From DATDPY01 sp964395765 (GTDB taxonomy: Bacteria; Bacteroidota; Bacteroidia; Cytophagales; Cyclobacteriaceae), in contig CAYNCU010000016.1 of assembly GCA_964395765.1 (NCBI GenBank), forward strand, positions 1 through 31,183: DNA of 31,183 bases, in the 5' to 3' direction. Below are positions 1 to 9,461 of this stretch, in pieces. The notes below the pieces were generated by a model that saw only the letters and a list, made by a program, of their open reading frames with translations, had not been told where the DNA came from and ran no database searches. How positions within the stretch are numbered: the stretch's first letter is position 1; each line of letters opens with the position of its first letter. Both the position numbers and the translations under genes were made by a program.

Positions 1-2808
1 AATGGAGCAGGAATGTTTAAATATGGCGGAAGTAAGTTCATTTCCTATACACAGGAAAATGGCCTGGGGGATAACCTGATATGGTCGATTTTTGAGGATT
101 CCAAAGAAAATTACTGGTTTGGAACCACATTAAACGGAATCAGCCGGTATGACGGAAAATCATTTAAAACCTTTCAGAATATTGGCGATCCTTTGAATAC
201 CGTAAGAAGTATAGTTGAGGATAATGGGGGGAATTTACTTGTCGGTTCACAAAACGGGATCTGGAGATTTAACGGACATAACTTTAAAAATGTAAGCCTC
301 GATCTAGGACTTACTCAAAAAAATATTTCCGTTAATGATATTATAATTTCAGGAAATGAATACTGGATCGCAACAGCGGGTATGGGCGTTTACAGGATTT
401 CCGGGAAATCGGTACAACAATATTGTATTAATAACGGCAGGTTGCTCAACGATAATGTGAATAATATATTGAAAGACAGAAATGGAAATTTCTGGATCGC
501 TACCAGCGGAGGAATAACCGTTTTAAAACAAAATAAAACGATTCAATGCAATACATCCAATGGCTTAAGTAATCAAGTGGTCATGCAGTTGACAGCTGAT
601 AATGCAGGCAATATCTGGGCTGCCACTTATGGTGGCGGATTATGCCGTCTGACCCTCAAGGATAACGATTCATTATCAATAAAAACTTTTGATTCCAGGA
701 ACGGGCTTTCTTCCGATAATGTTTACTCGCTATTAACGGATCGCCAGGGAAATTTATGGGCGGGTTGCCAGAACGGTGTTGACAAAATAACGCTGGATAA
801 TTCCGGTCAGATCACCTCGTTCAGGAATTATGATAAATACGAAGGATTTACAGGGATTGAGAATAACGGTCAGGCAAACCTTGTTGATAAAAATGGAAAT
901 CTCTGGTTCGGTACCATAAAAGGGGTAATGGAGTATAATCCCCAGGTTGATGTTATCAATACCCGGCCACCGGTTACTTCTATTACCGGAGTACGCTTAT
1001 TTTATAAAGCAATAAACTGGGAAAGCAAAGCTTATTCAAAATATACAAAAGGAATTTCACCCTGGAATAATTTGCCTGTTGATTTACGGCTTCCATATAA
1101 CAGAAATCATATCTCCTTTGCATTCGAAGGATTAAGTTATAAAGTACCGGAAAAGGTTCGTTTTCAATGGAAACTTAACGGTGTGGATAAAGACTGGTCA
1201 CCGGTAACCAATGAAACCGAAGTGATTTATTCCAATCTTAATCCGGGCGATTACACTTTTTATGTTAAAGCCAGCAATAATGACGGGGTATGGAATAAAG
1301 TTCCTGCCAGTTACAGTTTTGTAATTCTGTCTCCCTTCTGGCAAACCTGGTGGTTCAGGGCCGTACTGTTTCTCTTTATTCTTTCATTGACCATCATCGT
1401 TTTCTGGCTACGGAACCGGATGGTCCGGGAAAAACAGGAAGAACTTGAACAATTGGTTGTTTTCAAAACCAGGAAACTCGAGGATCAGAAAAATGAGATC
1501 CAGACGCAGCGCGATCAATTGGAACATTCGTATGAAAACCTTGAATTACTCAGTAAGATCGGAAGAGAAATAACCGCGAATCTTACCATGGAAGCAATTA
1601 TAGAATCGGTCTATGACCGGTTGAATAATTTAATGGATGCTTCCGTATTCGGCCTCGGAATTATCGATTCGGATAAATCACAGATCATCTTTCCTGTACT
1701 GATCAACAGCGGTGTTCGTATGGATTCGGTTACAGTGTCATTAAAGGATGAAACGAATTTTGCTGCGGCATGTGTAATCTATAAACATGAGATCTTCATT
1801 AAAAACTATTTTGAAGAATATGAAGATCACAAGGGAAATTGGGTGGTGCCCGATCGTGAACGGGATTCAAGTTCTATTATTTATCTTCCGCTTTACAATG
1901 ACAATAATCCCCTTGGCGTATTAACGGTTCAAAGTTATAATGAAAATGCGTATAATGAATATCAACTGAATATTATCAGGAACCTGGCAGTTTATGCCAG
2001 GATAGCCCTTGAAAACGCAAAGACTTATGAAAAGATCCAGGAACAAAAGAACAAGCTCACCAAGGCGAATTTTGATATTACCAGGCAGAAGGAGGAGATA
2101 GAAAAAAAGAATGTCGAATTACAGGAGCTCAACAATGAAAAGAATAACATAATAAGCATTGTCGCCCACGATCTGAGAAATCCGTTGACCAGCGCGCTTA
2201 CTATGTCAGGCCTTATGAAAACAGACCTCGATCCTGAAAAAGAAGATCAGATGGTCTACGCCGAGGCTATAGAAAAATCTTTGAACCGAATGAATGAAAT
2301 GATTGTCCGGCTGCTGGATATCCGGAAGCTTGAAGAAAGGGCGTACGACCTCCGGCCTGAAAGATTAAATCTTGAAAAAATTATCCGGGAAGTGAATAAG
2401 AGCCTGCGGGGCGAATTTGAAAGAAAGAGGATCAGGTTAAATCTTGAATCGGAAGAATTGTATGCTAACCTGGATCGCGGCTTTACAACCCAGATCTTCG
2501 AGAACCTTCTCTCAAATGCCCTGAAATTTTCACCACCCGATACCAATATTCATGTAAGGATAAAAAAAGAAAATGGTTATGCCAGGGCAGAAATAAAGGA
2601 CGAAGGCCCCGGACTGACAGAGGAGGATAAGAAAAAACTGTTCGGTAAATTCCAGCGATTGAGTGCACAACCGACCGGCGGAGAACATTCCACAGGACTT
2701 GGTCTCTCAATAGTTAAAAAATATGTTGAAGCGATGAACGGTAAAGTCTGGTGCGAAAGTGAACCTGGAAAGGGTGCAAGTTTTATCGTTGAATTTAACC
2801 GGGCATAA
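1..2808 (+). CDS. Propeller/Y_Y_Y/GAF sensor histidine kinase (5' partial)
   Basis: Membrane sensor kinase, cut by the left window edge: the frame is open from base 1, so the ATG at 13 is internal. Residue numbers count from that ATG. Residues 1-330 hold about seven propeller blades of the type NGxxDNxVxxIxxDxxGNxWxGT. A Y_Y_Y domain follows (about 360-440), then one membrane segment (about 446-470, rich in F, L and I), coiled coil, a GAF-like domain (about 510-665) and a second coiled coil. The kinase core is intact: H-box VAHDLRNP with His719, N-box Asn831, G1 DEGPGL (about 863) and G2 TGLGLS (about 894). The family senses ligands in the periplasm through the propeller and autophosphorylates on His. 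Unlike hybrid systems of polysaccharide loci it ends after the ATPase domain, with no receiver or AraC HTH. No partner regulator is adjacent. The ligand cannot be told from the sequence. Confidence 0.93.
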   Translation, partial: NGAGMFKYGGSKFISYTQENGLGDNLIWSIFEDSKENYWFGTTLNGISRYDGKSFKTFQNIGDPLNTVRSIVEDNGGNLLVGSQNGIWRFNGHNFKNVSLDLGLTQKNISVNDIIISGNEYWIATAGMGVYRISGKSVQQYCINNGRLLNDNVNNILKDRNGNFWIATSGGITVLKQNKTIQCNTSNGLSNQVVMQLTADNAGNIWAATYGGGLCRLTLKDNDSLSIKTFDSRNGLSSDNVYSLLTDRQGNLWAGCQNGVDKITLDNSGQITSFRNYDKYEGFTGIENNGQANLVDKNGNLWFGTIKGVMEYNPQVDVINTRPPVTSITGVRLFYKAINWESKAYSKYTKGISPWNNLPVDLRLPYNRNHISFAFEGLSYKVPEKVRFQWKLNGVDKDWSPVTNETEVIYSNLNPGDYTFYVKASNNDGVWNKVPASYSFVILSPFWQTWWFRAVLFLFILSLTIIVFWLRNRMVREKQEELEQLVVFKTRKLEDQKNEIQTQRDQLEHSYENLELLSKIGREITANLTMEAIIESVYDRLNNLMDASVFGLGIIDSDKSQIIFPVLINSGVRMDSVTVSLKDETNFAAACVIYKHEIFIKNYFEEYEDHKGNWVVPDRERDSSSIIYLPLYNDNNPLGVLTVQSYNENAYNEYQLNIIRNLAVYARIALENAKTYEKIQEQKNKLTKANFDITRQKEEIEKKNVELQELNNEKNNIISIVAHDLRNPLTSALTMSGLMKTDLDPEKEDQMVYAEAIEKSLNRMNEMIVRLLDIRKLEERAYDLRPERLNLEKIIREVNKSLRGEFERKRIRLNLESEELYANLDRGFTTQIFENLLSNALKFSPPDTNIHVRIKKENGYARAEIKDEGPGLTEEDKKKLFGKFQRLSAQPTGGEHSTGLGLSIVKKYVEAMNGKVWCESEPGKGASFIVEFNRA

Positions 2809-2852
2809 TATTTTTGACTTATTTTGAGGAAGGATTTAAAATTCTAAATCAA

Positions 2853-3683
2853 ATGGAACCTTTTTACTTCGTTAATAGCGAGATCCTGCCTGCTTCGAAA
2901 GCAACTTTAAAAATCAATGATCTTACCCTTCTCCGTGGTTACGGAATTTTTGATTTTTTCCGTACCGCTAGCGGCAAACCCTTCCTTATGGAAGAATACC
3001 TCAACCGCTTTTCGAATTCAGCCCGGTTAATGGATTTGAAACTTCCGCTTGAAAAAGAGCAAATTGGTAAAATAGTAGTGGACTTGTTGAAGAAGAATAA
3101 ATTCAAAGAATCCGGAATAAGAATGGTATTGACAGGTGGATATTCGGAAGATGGATTTACTCCCGGCAAACCGAATTTTCTGATCCTGATAGAACCGATA
3201 AATTTTCCGGATGAAAAATATTATCAAAACGGGATCAAGCTAATCACCTATGAACATCTTCGTGAATGGAGTGATGTAAAGTCCATAAATTATCTGACGC
3301 CCATTAAAATCAGGAAAGATATTGAACAAAACAAAGGCTATGATGTTTTGTACTATTTTAAAGAGAATATCCTTGAGGTTTCAAGAAGCAATTTTTTTAT
3401 AATCCGGGATAAAAAACTGATCACACCCGGTCAGCATGTTCTTCATGGGATTACCAGGAAAACGGTAATGAAACTGGCCGCTGAAATCCTGACGGTTGAA
3501 GAGAGGGAACTACCGGTTTCCGAATTATCCTACGCTTCTGAAGCATTCATTACCGGAACAACCAAACGTGTAATGCCGGTAACTTTGATTGATGACAGGA
3601 TTATAGGAAATGGTAAACCCGGACCCGAGACAAAAAAACTAATGGAGTTGTTCAGTGAATTTGAGAGGAATACCATTAGCTGA
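2853..3683 (+). CDS. Class IV PLP aminotransferase (BCAT / D-amino acid / ADC lyase family)
   Basis: A fold-type IV PLP enzyme of 276 aa, transferring amino groups between amino and keto acids or acting as aminodeoxychorismate lyase. The N-terminus MEPFYFVNSEILPASKA matches the family's usual beginning. The PLP lysine is Lys143 in DVKSINYL, equivalent to Lys145 of D-amino acid aminotransferase. The glutamate of ILEVSRSNFF fits the PLP ring-nitrogen partner. The open frame extends to a TTG at 2814, but the ATG at 2853 gives the family length and is preferred; GAGGAAGG lies about 19 nt upstream. The gene follows the kinase by 44 nt. Its last 8 nt overlap the end of the convergent cysM. Family membership is firm; substrate (branched-chain, D-amino acid or aminodeoxychorismate) is not resolved. 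Confidence 0.9.
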   Translation: MEPFYFVNSEILPASKATLKINDLTLLRGYGIFDFFRTASGKPFLMEEYLNRFSNSARLMDLKLPLEKEQIGKIVVDLLKKNKFKESGIRMVLTGGYSEDGFTPGKPNFLILIEPINFPDEKYYQNGIKLITYEHLREWSDVKSINYLTPIKIRKDIEQNKGYDVLYYFKENILEVSRSNFFIIRDKKLITPGQHVLHGITRKTVMKLAAEILTVEERELPVSELSYASEAFITGTTKRVMPVTLIDDRIIGNGKPGPETKKLMELFSEFERNTIS

Positions 3684-4557
3684 AGAGCTCGGATGACAGA
3701 TACCGGTCTCCACGGTCGCAAATGATGCAAACGATAAGACCTTTTTCTATGCCTTGTACAAGTTCAACTGCGGCCGCTACCGCACCACCGCTACTCATTC
3801 CGGCAAATAGCCCTTCTTCTTTGGCAAGTCTTCTGGTCATTTCCGAGGCTTCTTCATCGGAAACATCGATGATCCTGTCGACTCTTTCCGGTTCAAATAT
3901 CTTAGGAAGATATTCCTTCGGCCATCGCCTGATCCCCGGTATTTTGGAGCCTTCCGTAGGCTGCACACCAACAATCTGAATTCCGGGATTTTGTTCTTTC
4001 AGGTAACGAGATACTCCCATGATGGTGCCGGTTGTACCCATGGAAGAAACAAAATGGGTGATTTTACCTTCCGTATCTTTCCAGATCTCAGGACCGGTGG
4101 TACGGAAATGCGCTTTATAATTATCCGGATTCGCAAACTGGTTCAGCATGAAATAACCGCCTTCTGAAACTTTTTTATTGGCATAATCAATGGCTGCTTC
4201 CATTGATCCTTTCGCCGGCGTAAGGATAACTTTGGCGCCATAGGCTTTCATGGTGAGCACCCTTTCCATGGTGGAATTTTCAGGCATTACCAGTTCTATG
4301 GAAACACCGAACATATTGGCCACCATAGCCAGCGCTATTCCGGTATTTCCGCTGGTTGCCTCAATCAGATGCATCCCTTTCTGCAATTCACCTCTTTCGA
4401 TGGCGCCCCTGATCATACCGAAGGCAGCCCGGTCCTTTACACTTCCTCCGGGATTATTGCCTTCCAGTTTTGCCATAACCCGTACATCTGGCTTTTGAAT
4501 TACATGTCTTAAATCAACAAGCGGTGTGTTACCAACCAAATCTAGAATAGTTACCAT
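3676..4557 (-). CDS. cysM: Cysteine synthase B-type O-acetylserine sulfhydrylase
   Basis: Cytosolic fold-type II PLP enzyme that makes cysteine from an activated serine (O-acetylserine, or O-phosphoserine in some relatives) and a sulfur donor. It has 293 aa, close to the family norm of about 300. The PLP lysine is Lys41 in NNPGGSVKDRAA. The substrate loop is EATSGNTGIA, the phosphate-binding loop SSMGTTGTIMG, and MSSGGA lies near the end. GSKIPGIRRWP is typical of the CysM branch rather than CysK. The ATG at 4555-4557 directly precedes the conserved start ILDLVGNTPLV. It is divergent from polA across 244 bp and convergent with the aminotransferase. The choice of acetylserine or phosphoserine as substrate is not settled by the sequence. 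Confidence 0.92.
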   Translation of the reverse strand: MVTILDLVGNTPLVDLRHVIQKPDVRVMAKLEGNNPGGSVKDRAAFGMIRGAIERGELQKGMHLIEATSGNTGIALAMVANMFGVSIELVMPENSTMERVLTMKAYGAKVILTPAKGSMEAAIDYANKKVSEGGYFMLNQFANPDNYKAHFRTTGPEIWKDTEGKITHFVSSMGTTGTIMGVSRYLKEQNPGIQIVGVQPTEGSKIPGIRRWPKEYLPKIFEPERVDRIIDVSDEEASEMTRRLAKEEGLFAGMSSGGAVAAAVELVQGIEKGLIVCIICDRGDRYLSSELFS

Positions 4558-4801
4558 TTTGATAATGCAGGTTTTCTGGTTCTAACCGATAACAGGATCA
4601 TTTGTTTTAATGAAGATATTTTTCCGTTAAAAATCCGGAATTAATTCCCTATAATCACATGAACACTATGCTTTTCGGCATTCATCATTTTGTTTCAATT
4701 GATAACTATAATAATAAAAACAATTCTGAATATTAATAAAATTGATATTAATTTTAGAATTCTTAGAATAAGGAGCCGAAAATTAAAGCCTCATAAAACG
4801 A
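4558..4801. promoter_or_regulatory. Divergent intergenic region cysM / polA
   Basis: AT-rich 244-bp spacer between two divergent genes, so it must hold promoters for both cysM and polA. A perfect 12-bp palindrome, GGAATTAATTCC, lies at 4637-4648. A TTTG at about 4689 on the plus strand is followed by AT-rich sequence about 20 bp later, but I could not find a clean Bacteroidota -7 element (TAnnTTTG). A purine stretch AAGGAG at 4770-4775 is about 27 nt before the polA ATG, too far to be its ribosome binding site. The location is firm; no exact promoter is claimed. Confidence 0.4.
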
Positions 4802-7588
4802 ATGGATAATAAAACATTATTTCTGCTGGATGCCATGGCACTCATATACCGTGCGCACTTTGCTTTCAGCAAAAACCCCAGGATCAATTCCAGGGGTATG
4901 AGTACCGGAGCTATTCTCGGATTTACCAACACTTTACTGGACGTTATAAACAAGGAAAAGCCAACCCATATTGGAGTAGGCTTCGATACCCACGCTCCGA
5001 CCTTCCGGCACGAAGCATTTGAAGATTATAAGGCCAACCGGGAAAAACAGCCGGAGGATATTCAGATTGCCATTCCTTATGTGAAAAAAATAATTGAGGC
5101 ATTTAACATTCCTTCAGTGGAAAAAGACGGTTATGAAGCCGATGATGTGATCGGAACACTGGCAAAAAAAGCCTCAGAAAAAGGCTTTAAAGTTTTCATG
5201 ATGACCCCGGATAAGGATTATGCTCAACTCGTACAGGATGATATTTTCCTTTACAAGCCGGCTTATATGGGAAATGCAGTGGACGTTCTGGGCGTAAAGG
5301 AAGTATTGAAAAAGTTTGAAATAAAACGGGTCGACCAGGTAATCGATATTCTTGGTCTGCAAGGTGACTCCGTGGATAATATCCCCGGTGTGCCGGGTGT
5401 CGGCGCAAAAACGGCGGTAAAGCTTATTAACGATTTTGACAATATTGAAAATATCCTTAAAAACACCGACAAACTAAGCGGTAAACTTAAGGAAAACCTG
5501 GAGAATTTCAGCGAACAGGCCATTCTTTCAAAACAACTGGCTACGATTAATATCAATTCCCCGGTTGATTTCGATGAAGATAAGTTTGTCTTTAACGGAC
5601 CGGATAAAGTCGCCCTGAAATCACTTTTTGATGAGCTGGAATTCAGAACCCTTTCGAAAAGAGTTTTCGGTGATGAGAAACTTGTGGGTACCGATGTTTC
5701 TGGACAGATCTCCATGTTCGGACCGGTGCCAGAAAGTGATGAAAATCAATCGGAAGAAATAAAAGAGAAGGCGATTAAGGATATTTCAACTCAAAAACAT
5801 AAATATGTTCTGATCGAGAATGAAAAAGAAATAAAAAAACTGGCAGAAGAAATTTCATCACAAAAGGAATTTTGCTTTGATACAGAAACCACGGGAATTG
5901 ATCCAACATCAGCTGAATTGGTAGGAATAGCACTTTCATGGAAAAAAAATGAGGCTTATTATATAAATGTTCCGCCGGAAAAGGAAAAAACCATTAAGCT
6001 GATTTCACCATTAAAGAAGGCATTTGAAAACTCAAAACAGTTAAAGATCGGCCAGAATATAAAATATGATTACCTGGTATTAAAACGTTACGATATTAAA
6101 ACCAGGGGCCCTTTCTTCGATACCATGATTGCTCATTACCTGATTGAACCTGAAACCAGGCATAATATGGATGTGCTGGCGGAGAATTACCTGAATTATA
6201 CTCCCGTGTCTATCGGAGAGCTTATCGGCAAAAAGGGAAAAGATCAGAAAACCATGCGGGATGTAGATCCGCAGGAAGTTACGGAATACTCCGGCGAAGA
6301 CGCCGATGTAACCCTGCAACTAAAACATGTTTTTGAACCGGTGCTTAAGCGTAAAAATCTTACAAAACTTTTTACCGAGGTGGAAGTCCCCCTGATTGTC
6401 GTTCTTGCTTCCATGGAAGAAGCAGGGGTAAAAATAGATTTGAAAACACTGAAGTCGCTTTCGGAAGAAATGGGGAAGGAAATTAAAAAACTTGAAAAGG
6501 ATATTTACAAACTGGCCGGTGAAGAGTTCAACATTTCTTCACCCCGGCAATTGGGGGATATATTATTTGAAAAACTTAAACTCATCGATAATCCTAAAAA
6601 AACCAAGACCGGTCAATATGCCACAGGAGAAGATATACTGACCCGGCTATCTTCAGATCACAAAATCATCCAGAAAATTCTCGATTACCGTGAAGTTCAA
6701 AAACTGAAATCGACTTATGTGGATGCTTTACCGGAAATGATCCATAAAAATACCGGCAGGGTACATACTTCTTATAACCAGACCGTGGCCGCCACCGGAA
6801 GGTTAAGTTCAACGAATCCGAACCTTCAGAATATTCCAATCAGGACCGACAAAGGTAAGGAAGTGCGGAAAGCCTTTGTAGCCAGGGATAAGGACCACAT
6901 CCTTTTATCGGCAGATTATTCGCAGGTTGAATTACGTGTGATGGCCCATTTTTCAGAGGATGAAAGCATGATTAAAGCTTTTAAAAAAGGACAGGATATT
7001 CATTCGATGACGGCCAGCCGTATCTTTAATGTGGCCCTGGAAGATGTTGATGAAAATATGCGCAGGAAGGCTAAAACAGCCAATTTCGGCATCATATACG
7101 GAATTTCCGCCTTCGGATTATCTGAAAGGCTAAGGATACCCAGGAAGGAGGCCGCTTCAATTATTGAATCTTATTTCGACCAGTTTCCTTCCATCAAGAA
7201 ATATATGGATTCAGTGATCAATTCGGCCCGCGAAAAGGAATATGTAGAAACAATTTTAGGGAGAAGAAGGTATCTCCGCGATATAAACTCCAGAAACGCT
7301 ACTATGCGGGGATTTGCCGAACGAAATGCCATCAATGCTCCGATCCAGGGAAGCGCGGCAGACCTTATAAAAATCGCCATGATAAATATCCATAACTTCA
7401 TGGAAAAGAAAGAGCTCCGATCGAGGATGATCCTGCAGGTTCATGATGAATTGGTCTTTGATGTCTTTAAAGAAGAGTTGGATGATCTTCGTAAAGAAGT
7501 TGTGAAATTAATGCAAAACGCTATTCCCTTGATTGTGCCCCTGGAAGTGGATACGGGCACGGGTAAAAATTGGCTTGAAGCACATTGA
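4802..7588 (+). CDS. polA: DNA polymerase I
   Basis: Repair and Okazaki-fragment polymerase of 928 aa, the length of the E. coli enzyme. Three domains are complete. The 5' nuclease occupies about 1-290 (GYEADDVIGTLA and an HhH segment, GDSVDNIPGVPGVGAKTA). The 3'-5' exonuclease occupies about 335-520, with Exo I FDTETTG (Asp360, Glu362), Exo II NIKYD and Exo III YSGEDAD all present, so proofreading should be active, unlike in Taq or B. subtilis. The polymerase domain has motif A DYSQVELR (Asp705), the O-helix RRKAKTANFGIIYG and motif C QVHDELVF (Asp882). Both catalytic aspartates fall at the E. coli residue numbers. The O-helix Phe matches E. coli Phe762, implying dideoxynucleotide discrimination. 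It heads a tight plus-strand run; the next gene starts 7 nt after its stop. Confidence 0.98.
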   Translation: MDNKTLFLLDAMALIYRAHFAFSKNPRINSRGMSTGAILGFTNTLLDVINKEKPTHIGVGFDTHAPTFRHEAFEDYKANREKQPEDIQIAIPYVKKIIEAFNIPSVEKDGYEADDVIGTLAKKASEKGFKVFMMTPDKDYAQLVQDDIFLYKPAYMGNAVDVLGVKEVLKKFEIKRVDQVIDILGLQGDSVDNIPGVPGVGAKTAVKLINDFDNIENILKNTDKLSGKLKENLENFSEQAILSKQLATININSPVDFDEDKFVFNGPDKVALKSLFDELEFRTLSKRVFGDEKLVGTDVSGQISMFGPVPESDENQSEEIKEKAIKDISTQKHKYVLIENEKEIKKLAEEISSQKEFCFDTETTGIDPTSAELVGIALSWKKNEAYYINVPPEKEKTIKLISPLKKAFENSKQLKIGQNIKYDYLVLKRYDIKTRGPFFDTMIAHYLIEPETRHNMDVLAENYLNYTPVSIGELIGKKGKDQKTMRDVDPQEVTEYSGEDADVTLQLKHVFEPVLKRKNLTKLFTEVEVPLIVVLASMEEAGVKIDLKTLKSLSEEMGKEIKKLEKDIYKLAGEEFNISSPRQLGDILFEKLKLIDNPKKTKTGQYATGEDILTRLSSDHKIIQKILDYREVQKLKSTYVDALPEMIHKNTGRVHTSYNQTVAATGRLSSTNPNLQNIPIRTDKGKEVRKAFVARDKDHILLSADYSQVELRVMAHFSEDESMIKAFKKGQDIHSMTASRIFNVALEDVDENMRRKAKTANFGIIYGISAFGLSERLRIPRKEAASIIESYFDQFPSIKKYMDSVINSAREKEYVETILGRRRYLRDINSRNATMRGFAERNAINAPIQGSAADLIKIAMINIHNFMEKKELRSRMILQVHDELVFDVFKEELDDLRKEVVKLMQNAIPLIVPLEVDTGTGKNWLEAH

Positions 7589-7595
7589 TAAAAGG

Positions 7596-9461
7596 ATGAA
7601 ATTTAAAGTGTTGTATTATAAAAATATTTTTTTACCTGCCGTATTTCTGTTTCTTATTTCCTGTGGCAAGCCGGAACATTCTCATCAGCCGGAAGTATCA
7701 GGGGAACTGATGCAATGGCATAAAATAGTATTATTGTTTAACGGTCCCGACGCCGGTGAAAATGATTCCATAAACCCCTTCCTGCGATACCGGCTAAATG
7801 TAACTTTTAGCAGAGGGAATGAGAAATTTACAGTTCCCGGATATTACGCTGCCGATGGCAACGCTGCGGAAAGCGGGGCAGATCATGGCAATAAGTGGAA
7901 AGTAATTTTTTGCCCTGACAATTATGGCATATGGAATTATTCGGTATCCTTCAGGGCAGGTATAAATATTGCGGTCAGTGATGATCCGGAGGCCGGCAGA
8001 AAGGTATTTGCCGACGGTTATAAGGGCCAGCTCACCGTATTGCCCTCTAACGCTACCGGGGATGATTTCAGAGCCAAAGGACGACTGGTATATAATGGCA
8101 GTCACTACCTGCATTTTGCTGGAAATGGAAAGGTTTTCCTTAAGGCCGGGGCCGACAGCCCGGAGAATTTCCTTGCTTATCGTGATTTTGACGGCACCTA
8201 TTACGGGGGATGGAATGATTCTGTTCGCTCGGGTGAAGCAAAACCTTACCGCCAATTGCATCAGTATGAACCTCATTTGCACGACTGGAAGCCCGGAGAC
8301 CCCACCTGGCGAAATGGCAAGGGAAAAGGAATAATCGGCGCTTTAAATTACCTGTCTTCAAAAGGAATGAATTCGGTTTATATGCTAACCAATAATGTGG
8401 AAGGTGACGGCAGGGATGTTTTTCCGTGGACCACTTACAATTCCGATTTCACAAGATTTGATGTAAGCAAACTTGAACAATGGGAAATTGTATTTGATTA
8501 CATGGATAAACTGGGAATCATGTGTCATTTTGTAACCCAGGAAAATGAAAACCAGCTTCTTCTCGACAGCGGTAAATTGGGGCTCACCCGAAAATTATAT
8601 TACCGTGAATTAATTGCCCGATTCGGTCACCATCTTGGCGTGACCTGGAATCTTGGAGAAGAAAACGGACCAACGAGTACTTCCCCGCAAGGTCAAACCA
8701 ATCAGGAGCGTAGAGATATGGCCAGGTATTTTAAAACCCACGATCCTTATCGGAATTTTGTAGTGGTACATACTCATTCGGTCAGGGAAGACCGGTACAG
8801 AATACTGAACGACTTGCTTGGTTTTCCTTATATCGACGGACCCAGCCTTCAGACCATGCCCGAAGATGTCCATGAAGAAACTATTCATTGGCGTACAAGT
8901 TCAGAACAGAAAGGCAGAAAATGGGTAATATGCAGTGATGAAATAGGACCTGCCGACACAGGCGCCAAACCCGATCTGAATGATCCCATGCATAATGCGT
9001 TGCGCTCTGAAGTATTGTGGGGAAATCTAATGGGAGGTGGAGGTGGCGTGGAATGGTATTTTGGATATAATTACCCAAACAACGATCTCAATTGTGAAGA
9101 CTGGAGGTCAAGGGATAAACTCTGGAACCAGACCAGGATAGCAATCAGTTTCTTTCAAAAATATTTACCTTTTTCTGTCATGATACCGGATGACAGTCTT
9201 GTATCCCCTAAAGGAGTTTATTGTCTTGCTGCGCCGGACAGTTTGTATGCAATTTATATTCCCGATCATGCGGAATGTACCTTAAAAACCGGAGATAACC
9301 GGGTCTATAAAACAGACTGGTATGACCCTCTTAACGGCGGCGAGCTTATTCCCGGTGACACTATTCAATCGGATAGCACGGGAATTTTGCGAATTGTTGG
9401 AATGGAAAATATAAATATAAACCATGATTGGACTTTGATGGTAAAAAGACTGAAGGAATGA
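7596..9461 (+). CDS. Secreted lipoprotein, DUF5060-type glycan-active enzyme
   Basis: Predicted exported lipoprotein of 621 aa. I chose the ATG at 7596 because it gives a lipoprotein leader: MKFKVLYYKN, a hydrophobic run, then LISCGK with the lipobox cysteine. The longer frame from a TTG at 7533 would overlap polA and bury the leader. After the leader comes a beta domain with a DUF5060-like pattern (about 35-150), a TIM-barrel-like body, and a C-terminal beta region resembling the putative collagen-binding domain paired with glycoside hydrolases (ending WTLMVKRLKE). Candidate catalytic acids are Glu355/Glu356 in NLGEENGP and Glu449 in CSDEIGP. This layout resembles DUF4038/GH140-like enzymes of plant or algal glycan breakdown. 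Substrate is unknown, and no SusC/SusD pair or other glycan gene is nearby. It starts 7 nt after polA and its stop overlaps the next start. Confidence 0.82.
   Translation: MKFKVLYYKNIFLPAVFLFLISCGKPEHSHQPEVSGELMQWHKIVLLFNGPDAGENDSINPFLRYRLNVTFSRGNEKFTVPGYYAADGNAAESGADHGNKWKVIFCPDNYGIWNYSVSFRAGINIAVSDDPEAGRKVFADGYKGQLTVLPSNATGDDFRAKGRLVYNGSHYLHFAGNGKVFLKAGADSPENFLAYRDFDGTYYGGWNDSVRSGEAKPYRQLHQYEPHLHDWKPGDPTWRNGKGKGIIGALNYLSSKGMNSVYMLTNNVEGDGRDVFPWTTYNSDFTRFDVSKLEQWEIVFDYMDKLGIMCHFVTQENENQLLLDSGKLGLTRKLYYRELIARFGHHLGVTWNLGEENGPTSTSPQGQTNQERRDMARYFKTHDPYRNFVVVHTHSVREDRYRILNDLLGFPYIDGPSLQTMPEDVHEETIHWRTSSEQKGRKWVICSDEIGPADTGAKPDLNDPMHNALRSEVLWGNLMGGGGGVEWYFGYNYPNNDLNCEDWRSRDKLWNQTRIAISFFQKYLPFSVMIPDDSLVSPKGVYCLAAPDSLYAIYIPDHAECTLKTGDNRVYKTDWYDPLNGGELIPGDTIQSDSTGILRIVGMENININHDWTLMVKRLKE

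Noticed and set aside
2814..2852. Upstream TTG start for the class IV aminotransferase
   Set aside because: It adds 13 residues not matching the family; the ATG at 2853 directly precedes the conserved beginning.
5263..5715. 150-codon open frame antisense to polA
   Set aside because: Ser- and Phe-rich translation typical of a reverse-strand shadow; polA is fully conserved here.
7533..7595. TTG start of the DUF5060-type gene inside polA
   Set aside because: It would place 21 charged residues before a good lipoprotein leader; the ATG at 7596 with AAAGG upstream is better.
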